DNA from: Acanthamoeba lenticulata
Lineage: Eukaryota; Discosea; Longamoebia; Acanthamoebidae
Direction of reading: 5' to 3'
NCBI GenBank assembly: GCA_002179805.1
Contig: NAVB01004592.1
Coordinates: 1-10,287, forward strand
Length of the DNA stretch: 10,287 bases
Of the stretch, positions 1-6,076 are shown in pieces. The stretch's first letter is position 1. The number at the start of each line of letters is the position of its first letter. The position numbers and the translations under genes are program-made. A model generated the notes under the pieces. It was not told the DNA's origin. It worked only from the letters and a program-made list of their open reading frames with translations, and searched no databases.

Positions 1-132
1 AAAGAGAGAAAGAGAAAGAGAAGAAAGCGCACCCACGGGGAAGGAACCACCGCTGCCGCTGCTGTGATCGGGGAGTGCCGGGCTCGTCGACATGAACTGG
101 AAGAATGCCAAGTATGAGCGGCCTGTTCACCA
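1..132 (-). other. Left-edge segment inside the SPX gene (intron and possible small exon)
   Basis: On the minus strand a possible exon lies between acceptor ATTCTTCCAG (sense end near 92) and donor GTGGGTGCG (near 40). In one frame it reads MSTSPALPDHSSGSGGSFP, a serine/glycine linker-like peptide. The last ~35 nt toward the window edge are a pure polypyrimidine tract on the sense strand, as expected inside an intron. The implied upstream intron would be only about 41 nt, so this exon is tentative. Confidence 0.3.
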
Positions 133-1869
133 TCAACCTGGGGAGGAGAGGACAAATGTACGGTCAAGGCTCATGCGGGTAGAGGTGTCATCGTCATCGT
201 CGTTCTCGAGGGTGACGGCCTCGCTGGGCGGGTCCTCGGTGCCGGGCTCAACGCCTTGGAAATCGTAGGCGGTGGATCTGCTCCGGGTGACCATCTTCTT
301 CAGCCGCAGCCGGCGAAGCACCTTGTTGCTGCGGAGGATGCGCTCCTTGCGCTGCTGCCGTAGTTGAAGGCGGTGTTGTCGAGTCTTCTCCAAAGGCGTC
401 AGCGCTTCCTTGTACGCCCGCTTCTTGCTTCCCGCAGCAGCGCTGCTTTTGCGCAGAACGCTGGCCGGCTGCTCAGCGCCTGCCCGCGGGTCCCGCTCGC
501 GTTCGTTGCGCATGAGAATCGTCCCCAGCGAGGACGTGGCCTGGCCCTCGATCTGGCCACCCTCAAAGGCCTCGTCGTCCTCGAGCTTCTCATCGGGCCA
601 GGCCTCGTCCCCGGCCTGCTCGTCTTCCACTTCCTCCTCCTGCTCCACGCGCACGACCACACGTTTACGCTGCCGTTCGCTGGTGCTGCCGTCCTCCTCC
701 GAGTTGAGCTCGACGTCGACCATCGACGAGTCCAAGTCCGGGTCGACGCCCATGCGTGGAGCCAGGCTGGAGATGGTCCGCCCCGGGATGACACCCGCGC
801 CGTACGGTCGCGACGGCTTCCGCGAGGAGCCCTTGCGGCCGACCTCGTGCGCGGAGCGGAACAGCTTCCCAGAGAACGACGTCATCGAACTGGAGCGGGG
901 CAACTTGAACTTGTCGCCGTTGTTGTGGAGGCTGCTCTTGGTGCCTCTGCTGGCACTGAGCTTGTGCTGTCGCTGTGACTTCCCTCCCCTGCCCCCAGAG
1001 GTGCCCAAGGTTTCGATGTTGTCTTGGCTTTGCTCTTCCCCCTCAGCCACGGCATCGTCCATCTCCTCGGTCGCGTCACCAAAGACGGTGGGATTGATAT
1101 CGCCCGCGCGCTCGATCTTTTGGTCGTGCAGCAGCGGGTATTCGTGAGGCGCGTATTCCTCGAGCAGATCCTGCGGATCCACATGCACATGCACGCACAC
1201 AATCACACGCACAATGAGCAAACTGGGCCTTGAGTGTCCCCGCTAGGCAGGGAATGCGTGTGTACACAAAGGAAAGGGGGGGGGGCAAGGACGCGAATGA
1301 GGATGACGATACCATCTTGATGCAGTGTTGCAAGAGCTGGTAAAATCGCTTGTGGGCGGCCACGAGCTGGTCGACGTAGAAGCGCTCCACGGTGTCCAGG
1401 TCCTCTTCGAGCAGGTCGTAGAGCTCTCGATCCTCTTTCATGTTTTCCACGGTCAACGGCATCTCCTGAAAGGCTTCCCCCGCGATATCTGGTGCTCGCC
1501 CGCGTCACACACACACAAAAATGCAAATTATTACCACAAATAAGCACTTCGTACAATTGAAGAAATAAAATAAAATAAAATAGTATTAAAGGTCCACCCA
1601 CCAGACGGGGTCACCACGCCTGCACGGCCCACAGCAGGATGTGGGCAGCACCCTAAAAATCTCTCAGGTCCCGGGATTCCGCTTCCCAATGAGCAGAAAT
1701 CGGGGGGGGGGGATCACAACACAATACCTTTGAGCTTCTCATAGGCGTGCAAATAATTTTCTCGGGCAGCCGCTATCCGCTTCAACTGGCCCTTCATCAG
1801 CTTGTAGCGTACGTACCGGTCGCTCCATTCGGGTACCATCCGCTGCGAGAGCAGCTTCCCGAACTTCAT
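133..1869 (-). CDS. SPX-domain protein, 5' part (XPR1/PHO1/SYG1-like or other SPX family), three exons, 3' end unresolved
   Basis: SPX domains bind inositol pyrophosphates and control phosphate transport and storage. Exon 1 (1869-1728) encodes the classic SPX start: MKFGKLLSQR, then VPEWSDRYVRYKLMKGQLK, 47 residues. Exon 2 (1488-1313) gives the second helical segment, with EEDLDTVERFYVDQL and HKRFYQLLQH (58 residues). Exon 3 (1170-133) is a long acidic and serine-rich stretch with Glu/Asp runs and a basic block (LRQQRKERILRSNKVLRRLR). The phases fit exactly: 142 nt ends one base into a codon, 176 nt closes in phase 0, and exon 3 opens in phase 0. The third SPX helix with its lysine cluster is not visible, so it is probably in exons beyond the left edge. 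The in-frame TGA at 133-135 is preceded by a CCCCAG/GTTGAT junction, so I read it as probably intronic rather than the true end. An EXS membrane domain would confirm an XPR1/PHO1 exporter but is not in the window. Family confident; subfamily inferred. Confidence 0.8.
1171..1312 (-). other. Intron 2 of the SPX gene
   Basis: Donor GTATCG follows the codons for CIKM, and acceptor CCGCAG precedes GATCTGCTCG; phase 0, 142 nt. The frame downstream of the acceptor is the long acidic exon 3. Stretches of (GT/CA) and ten C on the sense strand lie inside. Confidence 0.7.
1276..1285. repeat. Run of ten G
   Basis: Homopolymer within SPX intron 2; listed because length polymorphism and assembly error are likely. 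Confidence 0.9.
1489..1727 (-). other. Intron 1 of the SPX gene
   Basis: Minus-strand donor GTATTG follows codon 47 plus one base, and acceptor CACCAG precedes ATATCGCG. Splicing gives LKDIAGEAFQEM in frame. The intron is 239 nt, AT-rich in the middle, and contains a run of 11 C on its sense strand (11 G at 1702-1712 on the plus strand). Confidence 0.75.
1702..1712. repeat. Run of eleven G
   Basis: Homopolymer close to the donor end of SPX intron 1, which ends its exon at 1728. Confidence 0.9.
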
Positions 1870-2141
1870 CCTCCTGAGCTATGCAGCACTCCTGCACCTT
1901 GCCAATGCTTTTTTTTTTGTCCCTCTCTCCTCCCGTGTTGCACACGGCAGCGCGGTGGTCTCCGTTGCCCCTTTCGTGTGGCCTCGTTCGCCACACACGC
2001 GACACGAACTCACTTTCCCCTTTTCCTCTTATCAAGGTTTTGTTTTCTGGAACCGTAAAAAATACAATAATAAATGTAAAAATGAAATAAGAAAATGGTT
2101 CGTTTTTCTTTCTTTTTTGCTGCGATCACTCAGGTCCTACC
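1870..2141. other. Spacer between LYAR stop and SPX start
   Basis: The two minus-strand genes are 272 nt apart. The spacer is AT- and pyrimidine-rich on one strand, with T runs at 1909-1918 and A/T-rich sequence near 2055-2095. It must hold the LYAR 3' UTR and the SPX promoter and 5' UTR. I see no clear TATA box, RNA gene or ORF. A short imperfect inverted repeat (CCCTAC / GTAGGG) spans the LYAR stop at about 2140-2158. Confidence 0.5.
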
Positions 2142-3182
2142 CTACGACTTAAGGTAGGGCTTGAAGACACCCTCCTTGGCCTGTGCCTTGAAGTGACCTT
2201 CGAGGCGCTCACGCAGCTGGTCCTCCAGAAGGGCGCTGACGACCTTTTTTCGGAGCTTCTTTGCCTTCATCTTCTTCTTGTCGGCTTTCTTGAGAACCTC
2301 TTTGATGGTTTCCTCCCAGGGGAGCTGCGTGAGGAAGTGTGTCGTCGCATCGGTCTGCTGCTCCTTCTTCTGTTTCTTCTTCTGACTCTTGGTGCTGGCC
2401 TCACTGACGTCGGAATCATCGTCCTCCGACTCCTTCTCATCCTTCGCCGTCTTGTTCTTCTTTTTCTTCTGCTTCTTAGTCTCTTCCTTCTCGTCATTTC
2501 GCTTCCTCTTCTTCCCCTCCTCGACCTTGGCGGCCGGCTTGCTCTCCTCCGGAGCAACCTGGAGCTCCTCTGCTGCCTTTGCAGCCGCTGGCGCCGCTGG
2601 GGCTGTTTGTTGCTGCTGCGGCTGTTGTTGCCGGTTGCCGTTTTGTTGGTTGTTGCCATTCTGTCGCCCCTGTGTGGAACGGCCAAACAACAACAACAAC
2701 AATAATAATAATAACAACCATGAAGTGAGCCTGGAATGGAAGAAGGCCATATGGTGAAAGGGCAGTGCACCTTCTTCGGTCCGCGGTAGAGAGCGCCCTG
2801 GTACTTCTGCTCTTCCGAGATGCAGGTGTTGTGTGAATTGTAGTCGTTGCCGTGGAAGGTGGTTAGGCAGTCAAGGCACGACACGGAGCCGCCACATCTG
2901 TGTGCACAATCCATTAAAGCAGGCCGATTAAACGGAAGAGATGAAATTTTAATAATTTCGAAATGAAAATTCAAGATTTGAAGGCAAATCGCCGGGCGGA
3001 AGGGAAAGGAAAGGGGTACCGCCACATGTGATTACCCACCTGCTTTTTCTTGAGCACATCACCACTGTTCGCGAGTAGAGGCAGTGAACAAGAGAGATAA
3101 TCGCGATCATCTTGCAATAATATCGCTGCAGTCGTTATTTTACATGAAGTGCGTACCAGTTATTGCAGGAGAAGTTAACCAT
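2142..3182 (-). CDS. LYAR: LYAR homologue (cell growth-regulating nucleolar protein), four exons, 241 aa
   Basis: LYAR is a nucleolar zinc-finger protein linked to pre-rRNA processing and cell growth. Exons on the minus strand: 3182-3157 (26 nt), 3064-3020 (45 nt), 2897-2771 (127 nt), 2669-2142 (528 nt). The joined frame is unbroken: 71 nt, then 198 nt, then 176 codons. The N-terminus reads MVNFSCNNC, GDVLKKKQVGNHMWRC, then SVSCLDC and FHGNDYNSHNTCISEEQKY. These match the LYAR-type zinc finger, with ligand candidates C6, C9, H21, C25, C31 and C34 and a later H/C pair. Residues 67-100 are Q/N/A-rich. Residues 117-170 form a KKRKR/KKQKKKK and acidic nuclear or nucleolar-localisation region. Residues 177-241 (FLTQLPWEETIKEVLKKA, MKAKKLRKKV) match the conserved LYAR C-terminal domain. 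Human LYAR is longer (about 380 aa); the difference is in the middle linker. Stop TAG at 2144-2142. The family call is firm, and the exon model is very likely because each junction restores a zinc-finger residue. Confidence 0.88.
2670..2770 (-). other. Intron 3 of LYAR, carrying an ATT/GTT microsatellite
   Basis: Donor GTGCAC follows the codons for RGPKK, and acceptor CCACACAG precedes GGGCGACAG; phase 0, 101 nt. On the sense strand the centre is (TTA)n(TTG)n, which is AAC/AAT-repeat on the plus strand at about 2687-2718. The downstream exon opens with an N/Q-rich peptide. Confidence 0.75.
2687..2718. repeat. AAC/AAT trinucleotide microsatellite
   Basis: The plus strand shows consecutive AAC units turning into AAT units and back to AAC. 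It lies within LYAR intron 3 and immediately 5' of an exon that itself encodes N and Q runs. Confidence 0.85.
2898..3019 (-). other. Intron 2 of LYAR
   Basis: Donor GTACCC follows CATGTGGCG, and acceptor GCACACAG precedes ATGTGGCGG. Splicing restores HMWRC-GGSVSC, supplying the C25 ligand. 122 nt, AT-rich, with a branch-like TTTAATCGG region. Confidence 0.8.
3065..3156 (-). other. Intron 1 of LYAR
   Basis: Donor GTACGC splits the codon of zinc-ligand C9 after its first two bases, and acceptor GCGAACAG precedes TGGTGATGTG. Splicing restores CNNC-GDVLKKK. 92 nt. Confidence 0.8.
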
Positions 3183-3603
3183 CTTATTTCGGGGGCGCAC
3201 TGTATGTAGCCTCTGCTGCGATACTGAACAAAAAACAATGTCCGCTCTCTGGTCTCTTCAACTCTTTTTCCTTGTTCGGATTAAAAAGAAAAACACTAAA
3301 GAAAAAACTGAAAAAAAAAGGGGCACCACACTGCCGGTGGTGTAGCGGACCAAGTTGCCACGCGTTTTACCGCTCTTTTGATGGTGCACCTGTGGTGGCC
3401 ACAACTGCCACGATCGTAAACAAGGGAAGGTTCTGCACCTCCACCCCTGCTTCTTCTTGTGTGCTTAAGCCGGTGCGGTGCCGATGATTGGTGGACCACC
3501 AGTCGACTATTGACACTCGCCCAGCGAGCGCCACTGTGGCTAGAAGAGCGACGACGGGGAAGTTGAGGTGCACACTTGGCGCCCTTTGATGCTTCCTCCT
3601 TGA
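3183..3603. other. Non-coding spacer upstream of LYAR
   Basis: About 420 nt between the LYAR start and the next coding-looking frame. It has A-rich plus-strand runs at 3283-3320 and no reading frame with recognisable protein content. It should hold the LYAR promoter (transcribed leftward), but I see no clear TATA element. A GGTGGTGTAGCGGACC string near 3336 looked like a tRNA 5' end but has no T-arm. Confidence 0.45.
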
Positions 3604-3887
3604 TGGCATGAAGAGAGATCGAAAGAGATCAAGGAGAGCGAGAGAGGCTGTCCCCAATTAGACTAAAGCTCTGCCTCGGTCAGGTGCTGTCGGCAGACCC
3701 GAGGACGGACAAGGGGCCAACCAGGCCAAGCGCAATTGACGATGACCCACGCCAGGACCTCATCAAAGTGAGCAAGGAGAAGCTGCGTCGTCAACGTGCG
3801 CAAACAAACCACAAGCGTGGCACCATGTCAACACCAACAGCAACGGTACATGTACATGTACTCGTCTGTGTGTGTGTGTGTGTCTAG
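3604..3887 (+). other. Possible exon of an unidentified gene
   Basis: An open plus-strand frame runs from after a TGA at 3601-3603 to a TAG at 3885-3887. Its middle part has protein-like composition: RLKLCLGQVLSADPRTDKG, then PSAIDDDPRQDLIKVSKEKL and RRQRAQ. It is more hydrophilic and balanced than the other shadow frames, and its 3' end dissolves into a (TG)n repeat. Possible acceptors are CCAATTAG (near 3660) and CTCGGTCAG (near 3683). I do not recognise the protein and cannot find a convincing partner exon. It may be a gene fragment, a single exon of a gene I cannot assemble, or chance. Confidence 0.25.
3846..3861. repeat. Perfect 16-bp palindrome followed by (TG)8
   Basis: GTACATGTACATGTAC is its own reverse complement. 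It is followed five bases later by eight TG units (3867-3882). Simple-sequence origin is the most likely explanation. Confidence 0.8.
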
Positions 3888-3908
3888 TGGACCCACTCAA
3901 CTGAGTGC

Positions 3909-4646
3909 TCACAATGCCATCATCACACCCACGCATCCCAACAAGCCACAAAAGAGAAGAAGGAAGGAAACAGAAAAGCTCTTCTTTTTGTCTCTCACAC
4001 GGGTCACCAGAGATCGGTAAGGCGCAAGCTTGCACGTCTCGGCGCGATCGTAAGCACTAAAGATAGGGGGCCAAGACACGCGCGCTGGGTGGTTGGGTAA
4101 CCCTAGCGTAGCGGCGCCAAACGCATCGCTGTAACGCGGCCGCCAGTCTCGATAGCAGCTGCGCAGCGAACCACGGTGACGCAAAAGCCTTCGACATAGT
4201 AGGCTGATCTTGATCAGACGACAAAAGGGTTGCATTGTCAGTCGTGTTGCCCCCTGGGTCGTCGCTGCCCCATATTGCCTCTTGCGATCGCGCGAAATAG
4301 TATACGCGGTGTCTTGGCCACGGCAAATGGCGTACATGACGTGCCCCGATATGTCTGAAATATGCCACCGCTTGCATGCCCACTGTAGACAGAGAAGATG
4401 TCCGGCTTGGCCGGCCCACATAGCGGCATCAGCAGGAGACGCCCTCAAGGCCCACCGAAAGCGCCGAACGCACAGCGCGCCCGGCAGGTCGCTTGTAGCG
4501 ATGGCCGCCCAATGAGCACACACCAAGGACAGAACAAAGCGCCTGATGACGCACGGCACAAACGCAAAGATGGTCGCCAGCAACTCGTTGGGGAGGTGGT
4601 CGATGGTAATCGATGTTATTGGCCATGTTTGGCGGTCGTCCGCCAT
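3909..4646 (-). CDS. F-box protein with one ankyrin-like block
   Basis: F-box proteins bind Skp1 and recruit targets to SCF ubiquitin ligases. Residues about 14-52 contain HLPNELLATIFAFVP, VLSLVCAHW and AAIATS, the standard F-box pattern (LP.E....IF..V......L.CK.W). Residues about 74-92 (DAAMWAGQAGHLLCLQWA) resemble the start of an ankyrin unit of the AA..GHL.CL.WA type. This is the style of F-box/ankyrin proteins abundant in pandoraviruses and relatives that infect Acanthamoeba. After residue ~95 no further repeat is visible in any frame, so the gene may be truncated or decayed. The last ~30 residues (RVRDKKKSFSVSFLLLFCGL) are translated from AT-rich, spacer-like DNA. A CCCGT/GTGAGAGAC site near 3996 could be a splice donor, so the true end is unsure. 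The start at 4646 is the only ATG that precedes the F-box. No intron interrupts the F-box portion. Confidence 0.65.
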   Translation of the reverse strand: MADDRQTWPITSITIDHLPNELLATIFAFVPCVIRRFVLSLVCAHWAAIATSDLPGALCVRRFRWALRASPADAAMWAGQAGHLLCLQWACKRWHISDISGHVMYAICRGQDTAYTISRDRKRQYGAATTQGATRLTMQPFCRLIKISLLCRRLLRHRGSLRSCYRDWRPRYSDAFGAATLGLPNHPARVSWPPIFSAYDRAETCKLAPYRSLVTRVRDKKKSFSVSFLLLFCGLLGCVGVMMAL

Positions 4647-4890
4647 GATGCCAAGTACTCTCTCTTTGGACTGAGAGAGAAAGTCTCGAAAGAGGCCCCC
4701 CCCCCCAATGCCAATAGGCCACGCCGCGTCTATGCCGTCTGTGGCTTGTGGTTGCGCGCGACGTCACGGCAAACAGGAGAGCAAGAAAGAAAAGGGAGAG
4801 CGAGAAAACAGTGGGGAGCAGAACGGCCTGTGACAGGCCGCCTTGGGGCGGCAAGAAAATAAAAAGCAGCGTGCTCGAGGCAACAGCAGC
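4647..4890. other. Spacer between divergent F-box and barstar-like genes
   Basis: Probably a two-way promoter region: the F-box gene is read leftward and the TATA-bearing gene rightward. It contains an 11-C run (4696-4706) and purine-rich stretches. I see no ORF with recognisable content. Confidence 0.45.
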
Positions 4891-4898
4891 TATATAAG
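4891..4898 (+). promoter_or_regulatory. TATA box
   Basis: TATATAAG in the plus strand, a canonical RNA polymerase II TATA element. It sits 94 nt upstream of the first ATG (4985), leaving room for a short 5' leader that contains (TG)8 at 4915-4930. It supports a rightward gene starting here. Confidence 0.55.
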
Positions 4899-4914
4899 AA
4901 ATAATTAAAACATT

Positions 4915-4930
4915 TGTGTGTGTGTGTGTG
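4915..4930 (+). repeat. (TG)8 microsatellite
   Basis: Plus strand, 16 bp, between the TATA box (4891) and the first ATG (4985), so it lies in the presumed 5' leader of the barstar-like gene. Confidence 0.85.
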
Positions 4931-4984
4931 AGAAGCGGCCAAAGGCAGGACGACCAAGGCAGTGGAGGTGAACAACACATAGAC

Positions 4985-5704
4985 ATGTATGTGCCGCCCG
5001 CCGATGAGCAGTCTCATGAGACGATGGTGACGCCAATGAGGTCGACTGGCCTGCACGTGCTTCCACCTCATGGTACCATCCACGCAAGCTGGATCGGGTT
5101 GAGCTCGTGCATGCGCTTGTCTTGACACTCACTATGTGCTGTGTCCCATCGCCGGGTGCAGGTGCGCCTGCGGGACCCGCGGTATATATAATAACCAACA
5201 TGGACCCGCGTGCAACCTGGCGCTATTGGTGAGCGGAGAGTCCAAGAAGGGAAGGTTCGTCATCGATGAACTCATCCATCGACAGCAGCAGGCGCTGGTG
5301 TGCGATCTGGCCACGTCTCATGCGCAAACGGTAATCATGCATCAGAGCACCCTCTACTGAGCGTGGTGTAGGCAGGGCACTCATGCAGGCGCACTCAAAC
5401 GTCTCGTGCAGACACGCCAGTCAAGCAGTTCCACGTTGCTGTCAAGGAAGCCTTGCACTTCCCCGACTACTACGGCCACAACTTCGACACGTTTGGTGAG
5501 TGCATGGGCGAGGGGTGGGCGCCGATCGCCGCTGTACGACCGCTCTCTCTCTCTCTTTCTTTTGGGGGCTCCTTTGCTGACCCCAATCAACGCGTTGCGT
5601 CACCTCATCGGAAATGGGCATTCCGTGATTGGAGGAAATATATGGCTAGCAAAGCGCCAATACGGCCGGGCGCCCAGCAAACACCCGAACGAGAGGGCCA
5701 ATGA
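4985..5704 (+). CDS. Barstar-like (barnase-inhibitor family) gene, tentative three-exon model
   Basis: Barstar-family proteins are small ribonuclease inhibitors. The firm part is exon 3 (from 5429): FHVAVKEALHFPDYYGHNFD, then TFGECMGEGW. It aligns with the barstar core (LPEYYGENLDALWDCL, then GW). The residue equal to barnase-contact Asp35 is kept (NFD), the Asp39 position is Glu, and Cys40 is kept. The preceding exon (5162-5330) ends GRFVIDELIHRQQQALVCDL then ATSHAQT, plausible as the leading strand and loop. Joining 5330 (donor ACG/GTAATC) to 5429 (acceptor AAGCAG/TTC) is phase 0. Exon 1 (4985-5097) joins by GG/GTTGAG to GGTGCAG at 5161, phase 2. The total is 186 codons ending at TGA 5702-5704. 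After residue ~124 the frame (PLSLSLSFGG...) no longer resembles barstar, so the C-terminal helix and strand are missing, hidden behind an unseen intron, or lost. Domain likely; exon 1 and the 3' end weak. Confidence 0.45.
5183..5190 (+). promoter_or_regulatory. TATA-like sequence inside the barstar-like gene region
   Basis: TATATATA, only 10 nt before an ATG at 5201 whose frame closes after 10 codons. In my gene model it is coding DNA (GIYNN). It could be an alternative promoter, but the spacing to any useful start is poor. Confidence 0.15.
5331..5428 (+). other. Intron within the barstar-like gene
   Basis: GTAATC...AAGCAG, 98 nt, phase 0. It contains in-frame stops in both flanking frames (TGA at 5358-5360, TAG near 5371), so splicing is required to join the two segments. 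Other acceptors exist nearby (CATGCAG, TCGTGCAG, CGCCAG), but only this one keeps frame with the donor. Confidence 0.5.
5542..5561 (+). repeat. CT-rich tract
   Basis: Plus-strand (CT)n passing into TTTCTTTT just before a G run. It resembles an intronic polypyrimidine tract and lies exactly where the barstar-like protein sequence loses its family resemblance. Confidence 0.6.
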
Positions 5705-6073
5705 CCCAATTGGGGGAATGCACGACATCGGCTGCTTGTACAACCCTCTCATGACGTTCTGGTTCAGACATCAATTGTACAAATTGGTAGTAGTCATTGG
5801 CCACAACAACCACAACAACATCAACACAACAATAAGAACTGAAAATAACCAACAACAAGGACATAAACCCGCTCTTTCTAGTCTTTTTCGTTGAAGTGTA
5901 CCAAAAGTGTGACCAACCCCTGGTCCTCTTCGCTCCGATAGTAGGTGGGTCGTGGATTTTTTGTTGTTGCTTCATCCGGGTCTTATTGGGTCCCGACAAC
6001 AAAATTTAGAGCCCCCACTCTGATCAGACAACACTTCAGTTGTCCAACTCCCCCACCCCCAACTTCTGCCACC
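5705..6073. other. Upstream region and 5' UTR of the CEMIP-like gene
   Basis: 369 nt with no recognisable coding content. It has a CAA-rich stretch at 5802-5832 and a T-rich run near 5957-5970. Reading frame continues 5' of the ATG at 6074 back to 5945, but the residues are leader-like, not signal-peptide-like. No clear TATA box; AAAATTTAG near 6001 is a weak candidate. Confidence 0.45.
5802..5832 (+). repeat. CAA-rich stretch
   Basis: Imperfect CAA repeats (CAACAACCACAACAACA followed by further CAACA units) in the region upstream of the CEMIP-like gene. Confidence 0.8.
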
Positions 6074-6076
6074 ATG
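6068..6076 (+). promoter_or_regulatory. Kozak-type start context that decides the CEMIP-like start
   Basis: GCCACCATG, an optimal context. It favours 6074 over the in-frame ORF extension to 5945 because the signal peptide begins right after it. Confidence 0.65.

Noticed and set aside
91..267. Plus-strand ATG frame beginning MNWKNAKYERPVHHQ
   Set aside because: Looks protein-like at first but is antisense to the SPX gene and has no homology I recognise or supporting signals.
364..1147. Plus-strand open frames opposite SPX exon 3
   Set aside because: Low-complexity S/L/R reading of the antisense of the acidic exon; no start context or domain.
2131..2160. Hairpin at the LYAR stop as a terminator
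   Set aside because: Eukaryotic gene; a bacterial-type terminator is not expected and the stem is only six pairs.
2494..3025. Alternative minus-strand frames through LYAR introns (R/S-rich 252-aa and 75-aa frames)
   Set aside because: They cross intron sequence and lose the conserved LYAR C-terminus, which lies in the other frame.
3330..3400. tRNA-like string GGTGGTGTAGCGGACC
   Set aside because: No matching T-arm (GGTTCGAATC-type), anticodon arm or acceptor pairing follows.
5201..5233. ATG just after TATATATA (MDPRATWRYW)
   Set aside because: Closes after ten codons, and splicing at the GTGAGC donor does not return to the barstar frame with nearby acceptors.
5945..6073. In-frame N-terminal extension of the CEMIP-like protein
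   Set aside because: The extension would bury the signal peptide; the ATG at 6074 has the better context.
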